From contig NZ_QFFK01000004.1 in assembly GCF_003149455.1 (NCBI RefSeq), positions 124,001 to 188,000 on the forward strand: a stretch of 64,000 bases of DNA, written 5' to 3'. Of the stretch, positions 34,516 to 42,931 are shown one piece after another. The number at the start of each line of letters is the position of its first letter. Positions within the stretch are counted from its first letter, which is position 1. This DNA is from Chitinophaga deserti. GTDB lineage: Bacteria > Bacteroidota > Bacteroidia > Chitinophagales > Chitinophagaceae. The notes below the pieces were generated by a model. It had not been told where the DNA came from and ran no database searches. It worked only from the letters and a program-made list of their open reading frames with translations. A program made the position numbers and the translations under genes.

Positions 34516-35923
34516 ATCCTTTGTCTTTCAATTTTTCCCTGAATAACTGGTAACCTTCTTTATAAGCTTCGGTGAGGCCTGATTCCGGCAGAATGGTTTT
34601 TTCGATGTGTGCCATGGCTGCTGCGGCTTCAATGATGCTGCTATAATGCGTTTGTGAGGCGGCAAGGATAGCCGCCCCTGCGGCACCGCTTACTTCCTGC
34701 ATCTTATGAACGGGCACTCCCAGTACAGATGCCCTTATCCTGAGCCAGAGACTGCTGTTGCTGGCGCCACCTGCTGTGTAAACTGCTTTCACGGTTTCCC
34801 CGGAAAGCGATTCGATCATCTCATATGCCATCTTCTCGATGTAAGCCACACCTTCCATACCAGCCGCGAATTTCTCCGGGCCTTCCAGGTCTGCTGCGGC
34901 AAATGCTTTTGCCTGCGGTGCTATGAACGGGAAACGCTCACCTGCCTGCTCCAGGGGCCAATACAATTTCCCTGTGGGAATGAGTGCTGCGGCCTGCTGG
35001 TTAAGTTCTTCCAGGTTGATTCCGAAATGCTTCGGTATCCAGTCTGCCCCGGTATTGCTGGCGCCGCCCGGCATCCAGTACCCCTGCGGGTGGCGGTGGT
35101 TGTATAACCTGCCAAGCGGGTCGTGTACAGGCTTTTCCGTTACCCCTTTCACTACGAGCGTTGTGCCGATGGTAGTGTTCCAGGCGCCGGGTGTAACCGC
35201 ACCGGAAGCAATCTGCGAAGCACAGCCGTCTGTCATCCCTGCCGTAACAATTACGTTATCGGGCATTCCGGGCAGCTTTACGGTTACTTCTCCGATGGGT
35301 GCTCCCGAGGGTATAACCTGCTGCAGCCATTCGCTTTTAAGTGGTAAATGGCCCCAAATATATTCCGGCCACCGTTCGTTTGCTACGTCGTACCCGGATT
35401 TTAACACATTGGTAAAGTCGGTGACGTTGAAGTTGCCTGTCAGTTTACCGGTAATGAAATCTGCAGCGTGAATGAATTTATATAACCGTGCAGCCTTTTC
35501 CGGGAACTGTTCCGCGAACCATACCATTTTAGGTAAGCCGCTCGTGGTGTTGAAAGCCGTGTAGCCTTCCGGGTGGTATTTTTCCGCAAGGGCTTTACAG
35601 CGCTTCCCTTCTTCTGCCTGCCGCCCGTCGCTGTACATGATAGCTGGGTGGAGGGGCTGACCGTTTGCATCAATAGGAATGATGGTGCCGGAAGTGCTGG
35701 TTACCCCTATAGCACGGAGCTTCGCGGCAGCGGGCTGCTGCAGGAGCCTGGTAAGCAGTCTTTCACAGGCAGCCCACCATTCATCAGGCGATTGCTCCTC
35801 CCGTGAGGCCCCGCTTAACGGAAAGTGCTCACTATGCGATGCCAGCATATGGCCATGTTCATCCGTGAGAATGGCCCGGGCGCCCTGAGTGCCCACGTCC
35901 AGTCCGATAAAAGTATGTTCCAT
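34508..35923 (-). CDS. FGGY-family carbohydrate kinase (xylulokinase/gluconokinase-like)
   Basis: This 471-residue kinase has the FGGY N-terminal domain (FIGLDVGTQGARAIL phosphate-1 loop, SPDEWWAAC, GVTSTSGTIIPID) and the C-terminal domain (TAGMTDGCASQIASGAVTPG, TIGTTLVVKG, and AVYTAGGASNSSLWLRIRAS, the FGGY-2-like signature). The GTQG form of the first loop is closer to xylulose/gluconate-type kinases than to glycerol kinase. It phosphorylates an unknown sugar or polyol. It lies 25 bp after a second, different FGGY kinase in the same operon. Confidence 0.9.
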   Translation of the reverse strand: MEHTFIGLDVGTQGARAILTDEHGHMLASHSEHFPLSGASREEQSPDEWWAACERLLTRLLQQPAAAKLRAIGVTSTSGTIIPIDANGQPLHPAIMYSDGRQAEEGKRCKALAEKYHPEGYTAFNTTSGLPKMVWFAEQFPEKAARLYKFIHAADFITGKLTGNFNVTDFTNVLKSGYDVANERWPEYIWGHLPLKSEWLQQVIPSGAPIGEVTVKLPGMPDNVIVTAGMTDGCASQIASGAVTPGAWNTTIGTTLVVKGVTEKPVHDPLGRLYNHRHPQGYWMPGGASNTGADWIPKHFGINLEELNQQAAALIPTGKLYWPLEQAGERFPFIAPQAKAFAAADLEGPEKFAAGMEGVAYIEKMAYEMIESLSGETVKAVYTAGGASNSSLWLRIRASVLGVPVHKMQEVSGAAGAAILAASQTHYSSIIEAAAAMAHIEKTILPESGLTEAYKEGYQLFREKLKDKGYA

Positions 35924-35948
35924 GAATGATTGCTGTTATTGTGGCGGA

Positions 35949-37394
35949 TTAGTTCATATTCCTGAAGTAATCCCGCGTTTTTTCCCATTCCGCATAAATA
36001 GCGGCATAATGCGCTTCTTCCTGCGGATGCACAGTTTCAATGGCGGCATCCATCTGTCCGTCTATACCCAGTGCCTCGTTACAGATGAGGGCACCGCCTA
36101 CTGCGGAGGATTGCTGGAAACCGGTACGCATCTGTACCTTTTTGCCGGTGAGGTTGGCGATCAGCTGCCGGAGGGTGAGACTTTGCAGTCCGCCTCCGCA
36201 ACCCCAGATGTAATCGGGCTGGTGGCCTGCTACTTCCGCGAGGATCTTGTAGTTCTTCACGATAGAGCAGGCAATGTCTACCATCGTGGCCCATACAAAA
36301 GAGCCGCGCGTAAGCAGGTGAGACACGGGTGCGGGGAAGATGAAGCCGCCCCTCGTGAGGGATACTTCTTCATCGGCCAGCAGGGAACCCAGACTGGCCA
36401 TGCAGAAGGTATGCCGGTTGTCTGCCAGTTCCTTTTCGATCACATCATATCCTTCGTTGGGATAAAAGATTTCTTTCAGGCGCTGGTAGTTGAGGCCGGT
36501 AACGCCTGCATTTGCTTCAAATACAAAGCGTTCCTGCACAATGTCTCTGCTGGTCCAGGTGCGCTCTTCGGTATCGAGGGTATATTCCCCGGTGAGTTTA
36601 ACGATGGGAGTGGTGGTGCCGGAAACGATGACCATGTCATCTACCGCCGGCCGCGTGCTTTTTATGGCCAGCTGCGTGTCTCCGCCGCCAACGATTACGA
36701 TGGCTGCAGGAGCTATTCCCAGATCGCCTGCCACTTCGGGCCTTACAGGTCCCAATATGGAAGCGGAAGTGCGTAACGACGGCAGGAGGGAAGCCTGCAG
36801 GCCGAACATTGCGCAGAGCTCATCGCTCCATTGCTGTTGTGCCACATCGAACAGGAGGGTTTCTGAAGCCTGGGAGTGTTCGTATTTGGCGATGCCGGAG
36901 AATTGGTATTCCACCCAGTCTGAAATACTGAGGAAAGTAGCGGTCTGCTCCCAGATGGCGGGTTTCCTTTCACGGATGCCCACCAGTTTGAAAGCGGAGA
37001 ACAGTGAAGTAGGGTAGCGGCCGGTGAGCTGATATACGCGGCTTTTATCACTGAGGATGGGTTCCCATTCCCGGCCGCGGTGGTCGATGTTGGGAAGGCC
37101 TGTGAGGGCCTTGCCTTTTGCATCGAGGAGTACGATGCCTTCGCGTTGACTGGTTGCGGTAATAGCGCGAATCTCCGCATGGGGCGCTGTAGCGAGGGTC
37201 TGCTTTGCAAGGCGGAGAATCTGCTGCCAGAGGGCATCAGGATCAAAGTGCAATGCGTCTGGATAAAGCGGGTCCTTTTCGTACCGGATGTCTTCACGGG
37301 ATACACCGAGTACCTGTCCACCGGGAGTGGCGATGGCTACGCGCACGTTGCCTGTGCCGATGTCTGCTATGATGTATGCGTCTTGTTTAACCAT
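35949..37394 (-). CDS. FGGY-family kinase, LsrK-like subtype
   Basis: This 481-residue kinase has IADIGTGNVRVAI as its first phosphate loop and the segment ATSQREGIVLLDAKGKAL followed by PNIDHRGREWEP, which resembles the MREGIVLYD...NVDARA block of autoinducer-2 kinases (LsrK) more than classic xylulokinase. The C-terminal domain has VIVGGGDTQLAI, SGTTTPIVKL and IWGCGGGLQSLTLRQLIANL. The true substrate may be a related linear polyol or ketose; LsrK-like kinases of this type also occur in rare sugar and polyol operons. It overlaps the dehydrogenase gene upstream by 8 bp. Confidence 0.87.
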   Translation of the reverse strand: MVKQDAYIIADIGTGNVRVAIATPGGQVLGVSREDIRYEKDPLYPDALHFDPDALWQQILRLAKQTLATAPHAEIRAITATSQREGIVLLDAKGKALTGLPNIDHRGREWEPILSDKSRVYQLTGRYPTSLFSAFKLVGIRERKPAIWEQTATFLSISDWVEYQFSGIAKYEHSQASETLLFDVAQQQWSDELCAMFGLQASLLPSLRTSASILGPVRPEVAGDLGIAPAAIVIVGGGDTQLAIKSTRPAVDDMVIVSGTTTPIVKLTGEYTLDTEERTWTSRDIVQERFVFEANAGVTGLNYQRLKEIFYPNEGYDVIEKELADNRHTFCMASLGSLLADEEVSLTRGGFIFPAPVSHLLTRGSFVWATMVDIACSIVKNYKILAEVAGHQPDYIWGCGGGLQSLTLRQLIANLTGKKVQMRTGFQQSSAVGGALICNEALGIDGQMDAAIETVHPQEEAHYAAIYAEWEKTRDYFRNMN

Positions 37395-38394
37395 TGACGG
37401 GAGTTGGAAGGATTTGTCTGTTAGCCAGTTCGCGTATCTGCCGGTTTCCGTTGGCGAACCACTGCGTAAGGGCCTTGTTCATGATGGCTACGTGATGATC
37501 TTCTACTTCAAACGTTGCCCCTGCAATATGCGGTGTGGCAATTACATGCGGCTGGTCGATGATGCGGTAATCGGTCTCATCCGGCGGTTCGTTGTCGAAC
37601 ACATCCAGTACGGCGCCGCGGATAGCCCTGGTTTCCAGTACCGCGAGGAGATCTTCTCTTTTCACCACAGCCGCACGGGCGGTATTCACAAAAATGGCGT
37701 CTTTTTTCATCAATGTCAATACGCTGCTGTTGATCATGTTCTTCGTTTCTTCGGTAACAGGCAGATGAATTGATACCACATCGCTGGTAGCGAAGAGTTC
37801 TTCAAGGCTGAGTTTAGTATAAGCAGGGTCGTATTCCGTTACGTATGGGTCGAAGAACTGGATATTACAGGGGTAATTCCGGATCATGCCTGCAATGAGC
37901 TGTCCGATAGCACCAAAGCCCACCATACCCACGGTTCTGCCTGCCAGTTCATTGCCTTTGAAGTGCAGATAAGAATCGTGTGCACCGGCCTGCCAGTTGC
38001 GGCCTTTCAGCCAGTCGATCCCCGGGATGGTATTGCGCAGCAGCATGATTACGTTGGAGATGAACATTTCTGCTACCGCCTGTGCGTTACGTGCAGGGGT
38101 AAAGAGTACCGGGATGCCGAGGGATGTTGCTTTGGCAACGGCCACATTGCTGGGGGTACCGCGGCATACGCCTATGAACTGCAGTTTCGGGAATGCTTCT
38201 ATCACTTTGGCAGTAACATGGTCGTGTTCCGTGATGAGCGCATCAGCTTTGGATTCTGCCAGCAGTTGAATCAGTTCACTTTCGTTCCAGGCGCGGCCAT
38301 GAGGTTTCCATGGACGGTACACGGTTTCTCCGAAAAGTTGCTCTACTTCCTGAATGCCTTGCTGATGGTAAGGTGCTGTGATTAAAATGCGCAT
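37387..38394 (-). CDS. D-2-hydroxyacid dehydrogenase family protein
   Basis: This 335-residue NAD(P)-dependent enzyme of the phosphoglycerate dehydrogenase-like family has the Rossmann motif GMVGFGAIGQLIAG near residue 150, the catalytic Arg in VNTARAAVV, the Glu in DVFDNEPPDE and the His in TPHIAGATFE. The N-terminal half lacks an ACT or other extra domain. It probably oxidises or reduces a hydroxyacid or a phosphorylated sugar acid in the same pathway as the kinases. The start at MRILITAPYHQQG was preferred over an upstream ATG that would overlap the permease gene; with it, the intergenic gap to the permease is only 1 bp. Confidence 0.9.
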   Translation of the reverse strand: MRILITAPYHQQGIQEVEQLFGETVYRPWKPHGRAWNESELIQLLAESKADALITEHDHVTAKVIEAFPKLQFIGVCRGTPSNVAVAKATSLGIPVLFTPARNAQAVAEMFISNVIMLLRNTIPGIDWLKGRNWQAGAHDSYLHFKGNELAGRTVGMVGFGAIGQLIAGMIRNYPCNIQFFDPYVTEYDPAYTKLSLEELFATSDVVSIHLPVTEETKNMINSSVLTLMKKDAIFVNTARAAVVKREDLLAVLETRAIRGAVLDVFDNEPPDETDYRIIDQPHVIATPHIAGATFEVEDHHVAIMNKALTQWFANGNRQIRELANRQILPTPVNG

Positions 38395-38395
38395 G

Positions 38396-39652
38396 CTATA
38401 TAGATTGAATTGCTTCTGCGGGTTGTGTATAGTGAATGGTTTTTGCGTTGTTGGGAAGGGTGATGAAACGGGTGATGATGGCACTGATGATGTATAGTCC
38501 TGCCAGGATCCAGATCACACCTTCTTCACCGGCACTGCCGATAAAGAGCCCTACAATGGCGGGTCCTACAAACACCGGAAGTCCTGCCCCAAGGTTAAGA
38601 ATGGCCATGGCGGCGCCTTTGTCTTTCTTCACCAGCGAGGGTACAAGTGCGGTGAGGGGAACATATCCCGCCAGCAGTGCACCCCAGAGTATACCTGCCA
38701 GCATCACTGCCCAGTAGCTGCCTTCCCAGATCTGCGGGGCGTAATAGAAAAGTAATGTGCTGAGTGCGCAGCCTACGCCGCCAAACCACATGATGGTGTT
38801 GCGCCAGCCGAAATGGTCGCCCACGAAGCCGAAAATGAGGTTGAAAATGATATTGGAGGTGAAGATGGTGCCCCAGATGGTGAGCCACTCCGTGGTATCG
38901 AATCCATGCCTTGCCATGTACATGGGCAGGAAAACGGGGAAGGCGAATTGAGCGGTGGTATTGATAATGCGAACGATACCGCCAAGCAATACTTTGGGCT
39001 CTTCTTTCACGATGGTAAGCCCTTTAATGAGTTCCTGTACTTTGGAACCACCGTCTGACTGCCGCGCAGGTTTGCTGCGGTTGAGCAGGAGGGCGAGTAC
39101 TGCACCGAGGAGTGCCCAGAAGAGGGAGGTCCACAGGGTATTGAGATGCCCGAACTTGGTGATGGCCCAGCTGGAATAGTAAGCACCCAGTACATTGAGG
39201 CCGCCTGTGAATACGAACCAGAACCAGCCTACTGCACGGCCGAGCTGCTGCTGTGGACTGCTATACGCAATCCATACCAGGAAGGAATATGCGAAAAGCG
39301 GGTACCCGAAGCCGCGGAGGGCGTAGGTAAACAGCATTACGGGTACATTCAGCTCCGGCATGCCCAGGCCTACAAAGCCTACGGTACCGAGGCAATACAA
39401 TAATAAGCCGAGGGCCATGGTGCGGCGCACGCCAAATCCTTCGGCCATTACGCCGGAGAACCATGCGGAAATGGCGATGGTGATGCCATAAACGGTAAAC
39501 AGGGTGGCGGATTGCTGAATGGTCATGCCGTGATCGATCAGGTATGGGCTTAGCCAGCCCTGCTCAATACCGTCTCCCATCATGAAGATCATTACACCGA
39601 GGTAGCCCCAGATGAGTTGGCGTGGAATGCCTGCTTTTTCTAAAGTGGTCAT
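38396..39652 (-). CDS. MFS permease of the RbtT/DalT polyol type
   Basis: This 418-residue inner-membrane transporter has 12 predicted helices. The MGDGIEQGWLSPYLIDHGMT segment near residue 28 is characteristic of the RbtT/DalT/CsbX polyol permease group (ribitol, D-arabitol), and the usual MFS loop (GVMAEGFGVRRTMALG) follows near residue 70. It is the first gene of the catabolic operon and sits divergent from the DeoR-type regulator at 39880, with 227 bp between. The polyol assignment rests on family resemblance; specificity is not readable. Confidence 0.85.
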   Translation of the reverse strand: MTTLEKAGIPRQLIWGYLGVMIFMMGDGIEQGWLSPYLIDHGMTIQQSATLFTVYGITIAISAWFSGVMAEGFGVRRTMALGLLLYCLGTVGFVGLGMPELNVPVMLFTYALRGFGYPLFAYSFLVWIAYSSPQQQLGRAVGWFWFVFTGGLNVLGAYYSSWAITKFGHLNTLWTSLFWALLGAVLALLLNRSKPARQSDGGSKVQELIKGLTIVKEEPKVLLGGIVRIINTTAQFAFPVFLPMYMARHGFDTTEWLTIWGTIFTSNIIFNLIFGFVGDHFGWRNTIMWFGGVGCALSTLLFYYAPQIWEGSYWAVMLAGILWGALLAGYVPLTALVPSLVKKDKGAAMAILNLGAGLPVFVGPAIVGLFIGSAGEEGVIWILAGLYIISAIITRFITLPNNAKTIHYTQPAEAIQSI

Positions 39653-39785
39653 TGTTATCAGTTGTTCGTGGAAATAAAACGTAATGGAATTGAAACTTCC
39701 TAAAAGTAGAAATTAAACTTAATTAAACAAATATTAATTGAAATAAAGTTAGTCGGGTATCTTAATGTGCCTTGCAAATCAATGG

Positions 39786-39863
39786 TTAACATTAATATAA
39801 AGGATGCTATTGCCGTTTGTAATCCAAAAAATGTACATTTGGTGAAAGATAATTTAACATTAA
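39786..39863. promoter_or_regulatory. Divergent control region: promoter flanked by TTAACATTAA repeats
   Basis: The 10-mer TTAACATTAA occurs at 39786-39795 and again at 39854-39863. Between them lies TACATTTG (39834-39841), a full match to the -7 consensus, 38 nt before the DeoR ATG; a TTG at 39810-39812 could be the -33 box. The repeats are good candidates for the DeoR-family operator in this divergent region. Confidence 0.5.
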
Positions 39864-39879
39864 GAAAGCCGCCACGCAT

Positions 39880-40644
39880 ATGAACATCACGGAAAGGCAC
39901 CAGCTGATTCTGCAGGAATTACAGGAAAAAGGGAAAGTAGACATTCAGGAACTGAGCGATATGCTCCAGGTATCCGGCGTCACCATCCGGAAAGACCTCA
40001 AGCTGCTGGAGGAAAAGAAGCTCCTCTTCCGCACCAAAGGCGGCGGATCTACCCAGAACCCCTACGCCATAGAGCGCCCGATCAATGAGAAGGAATTTAT
40101 CCGCATGGAAGAAAAGAAGAAGATCGCCCGTGCTGCTATGGAACTCATCGGCCACAACGATTCCATTATTATCGGCTCCGGTACCACCGTATTCGAACTC
40201 GCCCGCATCCTCCATCCCTCCAAACATATCACCGTTATCACCCCGGCACTGAAAGTAGCCCTCGAACTCTGTAACCGTCCGAATATAGACGTGCTGCAGA
40301 TAGGAGGCCTCATCCACCAAAGCTCCTCTGCCGCCGCAGGCTCCTTTGCGGAAAGATTACTGAACGATATTTCCTGTGGGGTATTGTTTGTAGGGGTAGA
40401 CGGCATAGATCCGGAGTTTGGACTTTCCATCACCAACCTCGCAGAAGCAAGCCTGAATATGAAAATGATCGGACTGGCGCAAACAGTTGTTGTAGTGGCA
40501 GACAGCTCTAAATTCGACCGCCGTGGCATAGGCCGCATCTGCAGCCTGGAGCAGGTAGATTACATCGTTACCGATAACCAGGTAGATTCCGCTACGGTGC
40601 AGATGCTGCAGGACCGTGGCGTGAAAGTGATCCTCGCTTCCTGA
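39880..40644 (+). CDS. DeoR/GlpR-family transcriptional regulator
   Basis: This 254-residue regulator has an N-terminal helix-turn-helix (RHQLILQELQEKGKVDIQEL, SDMLQVSGVTIRKDLKLLEE) and a C-terminal sugar-phosphate sensor domain with IIGSGTTVFELARIL and a VVVVADSSKFDRRG segment, both usual for the family. Such proteins repress sugar or polyol operons and are released by a phosphorylated intermediate, here presumably made by one of the two FGGY kinases. It is divergent from the operon starting with the permease at 39652. Confidence 0.95.
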   Translation: MNITERHQLILQELQEKGKVDIQELSDMLQVSGVTIRKDLKLLEEKKLLFRTKGGGSTQNPYAIERPINEKEFIRMEEKKKIARAAMELIGHNDSIIIGSGTTVFELARILHPSKHITVITPALKVALELCNRPNIDVLQIGGLIHQSSSAAAGSFAERLLNDISCGVLFVGVDGIDPEFGLSITNLAEASLNMKMIGLAQTVVVVADSSKFDRRGIGRICSLEQVDYIVTDNQVDSATVQMLQDRGVKVILAS

Positions 40645-40907
40645 ATTCCCAATATTAAATACGGAAATTGAGTATATTTACGCACTTTCGTTTGTGCGCA
40701 GTTTACTTATTGGACAGTTTTGCCAACGGTTAACAGCCATCAGCGCATATTAGCAGCATATTCCTGGTATTATTAAGAGCAGTCGGGCGCATTCCGGATC
40801 CATTCCCGGGGCAATATTGCTGTGCCCGATGTGGCAGGCTTGTCCTGGTCATGAAACTGAAATGCACCCTGCCTGCAGGTATTATGTCATTTTATTAAGG
40901 ACCAGGT

Positions 40908-42893
40908 ATGTTCCGTATCCTCTCTTCATTCAGCCTGCGGCCGCTTATTCCGGCCGCTGTAATAACCATCGTGTGCTTTTCCGGATGCGGGCAGCAAAAC
41001 GCCCGCCGTGCTGCTACTGCACATCAGCAACTCATAAAAAGCGATACTGCTCCTGTACGCGCTCTCCTTCGTTCCGCTCAAAGCATTCCCGATTCAACAC
41101 CCGGTGTTGCCATGGCACTGCTGGATTCCGTCCATCAGTTAAGCATTGCTTCCAACGATACCTGGAGCACAGGTATGAGCCGCTATTATAAAGCGCAGTT
41201 ACTCTTCGATACCAGCGGTTACCTGCCCGGCAGGGAATTGTATGCCAGTGCGCTGGAATCACTGCTGGCAACAGACAGCCTGGAAGATGCCGCTAAAGCC
41301 GCTACAGGGATCGGTAATACCTTTCTGCAGACCGGTCCGCCGGATTCTGCCGTAAAGGCATATATGCAGGCGCTGGACTTATTCGCCAAAGCTAACAAGC
41401 CTGATAGCCGCGCACAAACATACAGCGGACTGAGTACGGCTTTCAGCCAGCTGGGGCAACGGGAGAAATGTCTGGAATATTCCGGGAAAGCGGAGCAGCT
41501 TTTCCGCACCGCCAGGGATACGCCCAACATCATCCGCAGCATGATCAACCAGGCTACGCAACTGAACTATCTGTACCGTTATGAAGAATCAGTACCCATG
41601 TATCTGCGTGCAGTAGCGCTCAGCGACCAGTCCGGGTTTGTGCTGGGGAGGTTTTACGGGCGGCTTGCCATGGGGGATTATTACACTACGCAGTTTAAAT
41701 ATGATTCTGCACTCATCTACCTGCGGGCGGCAGAAAAGGTAGTGGCGGAAAACACAGTTGCCAAGCAATACATGAGCATCCTCTATGCCACCATGGGCCG
41801 GGTGTATTACATGCAGAAAGTATATGCCCCATCGCGGGCTTACTTCGCCAAGGCCGTGGAGATCTCAGGGCAGCTGGGCAACCTCGAAATGATGATCAAG
41901 CAATACCGCGTGTTCACCAAAGTGAACATACTGCTGGGATTGAAGGAGGAAAGCCTTAAAACCTACGACCTCTATACCGAATACCGCGACAGTATGCAGG
42001 ATAAACAGGTATCGGCTTCGGTGAACGAAATGGAAACGAAATACCGTACCGCGGAAAAGGATGTGGAACTGGCCCGTAAGGAGCTTGACCTCGCCCGCCA
42101 GCAGCTGGATATCCGTAACCGCAACACAGGGCTGTATATACTCACCGGTATATTATTGTTGCTGCTTTCCGGTGGCGGCGCTTACCTGATGCATGCCCGG
42201 CAGAAACAACAACTGGCCGCGCAGAAGATACTTACCCTGGCACGTGAAGCAGAACTGGAAAAAGCACAGGCAGCCATGGAAGCAGAAGAAAAAGAACGTG
42301 CCCGCATTGCCCGTAACCTCCATGATGGCGCTGGTTCCATTCTCTCCGGCGTTAAACTCTATCTCTCTTCCCTCGAAAATCAATACAGAGAACTGGCTGG
42401 CTCCAATGCCTACCGCGATACATTAGGACTGCTCAATGAAGCAGTTACGGAAATCAGGGAAACATCCCACAACCTCCTGCCTAAAATCCTTCACCTCGAC
42501 GGACTTCATACCGCCATCCGCGACTATTGCAGCAAACTGGAAAGAAACGAACGCTTTGAACTCGAATTCCAGTCGTATGGTTCCCCGGTACGGTATAACC
42601 ATGACTTCGAACTCATGGCCTTCCGCACCTTCCAGGAGCTGATCAGCAATGTGATCAAGCATGCCGATGCCACGCATGTACTGGTACAACTAACATTCCG
42701 CTCCGGCGCCTTTTCCATGACGGTGGAAGACAACGGGAAGGGGATCAGTACGCAGGAGATATCGGACGGTATCGGGATGTTTGGCATCCGCTCACGGGTG
42801 GCTGCTTACAAAGGAACGATGGATGTGGATTCCTCACCGGATGGTACATCCGTCAGCCTCGAGTTTCCGGTTCCGGCAAACATATTGACTTAA
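40908..42893 (+). CDS. TPR sensor histidine kinase 1 of 3 (lipoprotein-type N-terminus)
   Basis: This 661-residue kinase has an N-terminal signal with a possible lipobox (VCFSGC, Cys near 26), then about 330 residues of TPR-like helices in the periplasm, a coiled coil (near 365-405), one membrane helix (LYILTGILLLLLSGGGAYLM), and a HisKA_3-type module with phospho-acceptor H472 in RIARNLHDGAGS. The ATPase domain shows FQELISNVIKHADATH, DNGKGI and GIGMFGIRSR. No receiver domain follows and no response regulator gene is near. It is the first of three tandem relatives, 38 bp before the chosen start of the next. Confidence 0.93.
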   Translation: MFRILSSFSLRPLIPAAVITIVCFSGCGQQNARRAATAHQQLIKSDTAPVRALLRSAQSIPDSTPGVAMALLDSVHQLSIASNDTWSTGMSRYYKAQLLFDTSGYLPGRELYASALESLLATDSLEDAAKAATGIGNTFLQTGPPDSAVKAYMQALDLFAKANKPDSRAQTYSGLSTAFSQLGQREKCLEYSGKAEQLFRTARDTPNIIRSMINQATQLNYLYRYEESVPMYLRAVALSDQSGFVLGRFYGRLAMGDYYTTQFKYDSALIYLRAAEKVVAENTVAKQYMSILYATMGRVYYMQKVYAPSRAYFAKAVEISGQLGNLEMMIKQYRVFTKVNILLGLKEESLKTYDLYTEYRDSMQDKQVSASVNEMETKYRTAEKDVELARKELDLARQQLDIRNRNTGLYILTGILLLLLSGGGAYLMHARQKQQLAAQKILTLAREAELEKAQAAMEAEEKERARIARNLHDGAGSILSGVKLYLSSLENQYRELAGSNAYRDTLGLLNEAVTEIRETSHNLLPKILHLDGLHTAIRDYCSKLERNERFELEFQSYGSPVRYNHDFELMAFRTFQELISNVIKHADATHVLVQLTFRSGAFSMTVEDNGKGISTQEISDGIGMFGIRSRVAAYKGTMDVDSSPDGTSVSLEFPVPANILT

Positions 42894-42931
42894 GACATAT
42901 TGTGTTACTTCATTTTACTCTCTTCATTACC

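Noticed and set aside
40645..40907. Riboswitch or terminator after the DeoR gene
   Set aside because: Only a weak five-pair stem (CGCAC/GTGCG near 40680-40700) without a U-run is visible, and no conserved riboswitch pattern is recognised.
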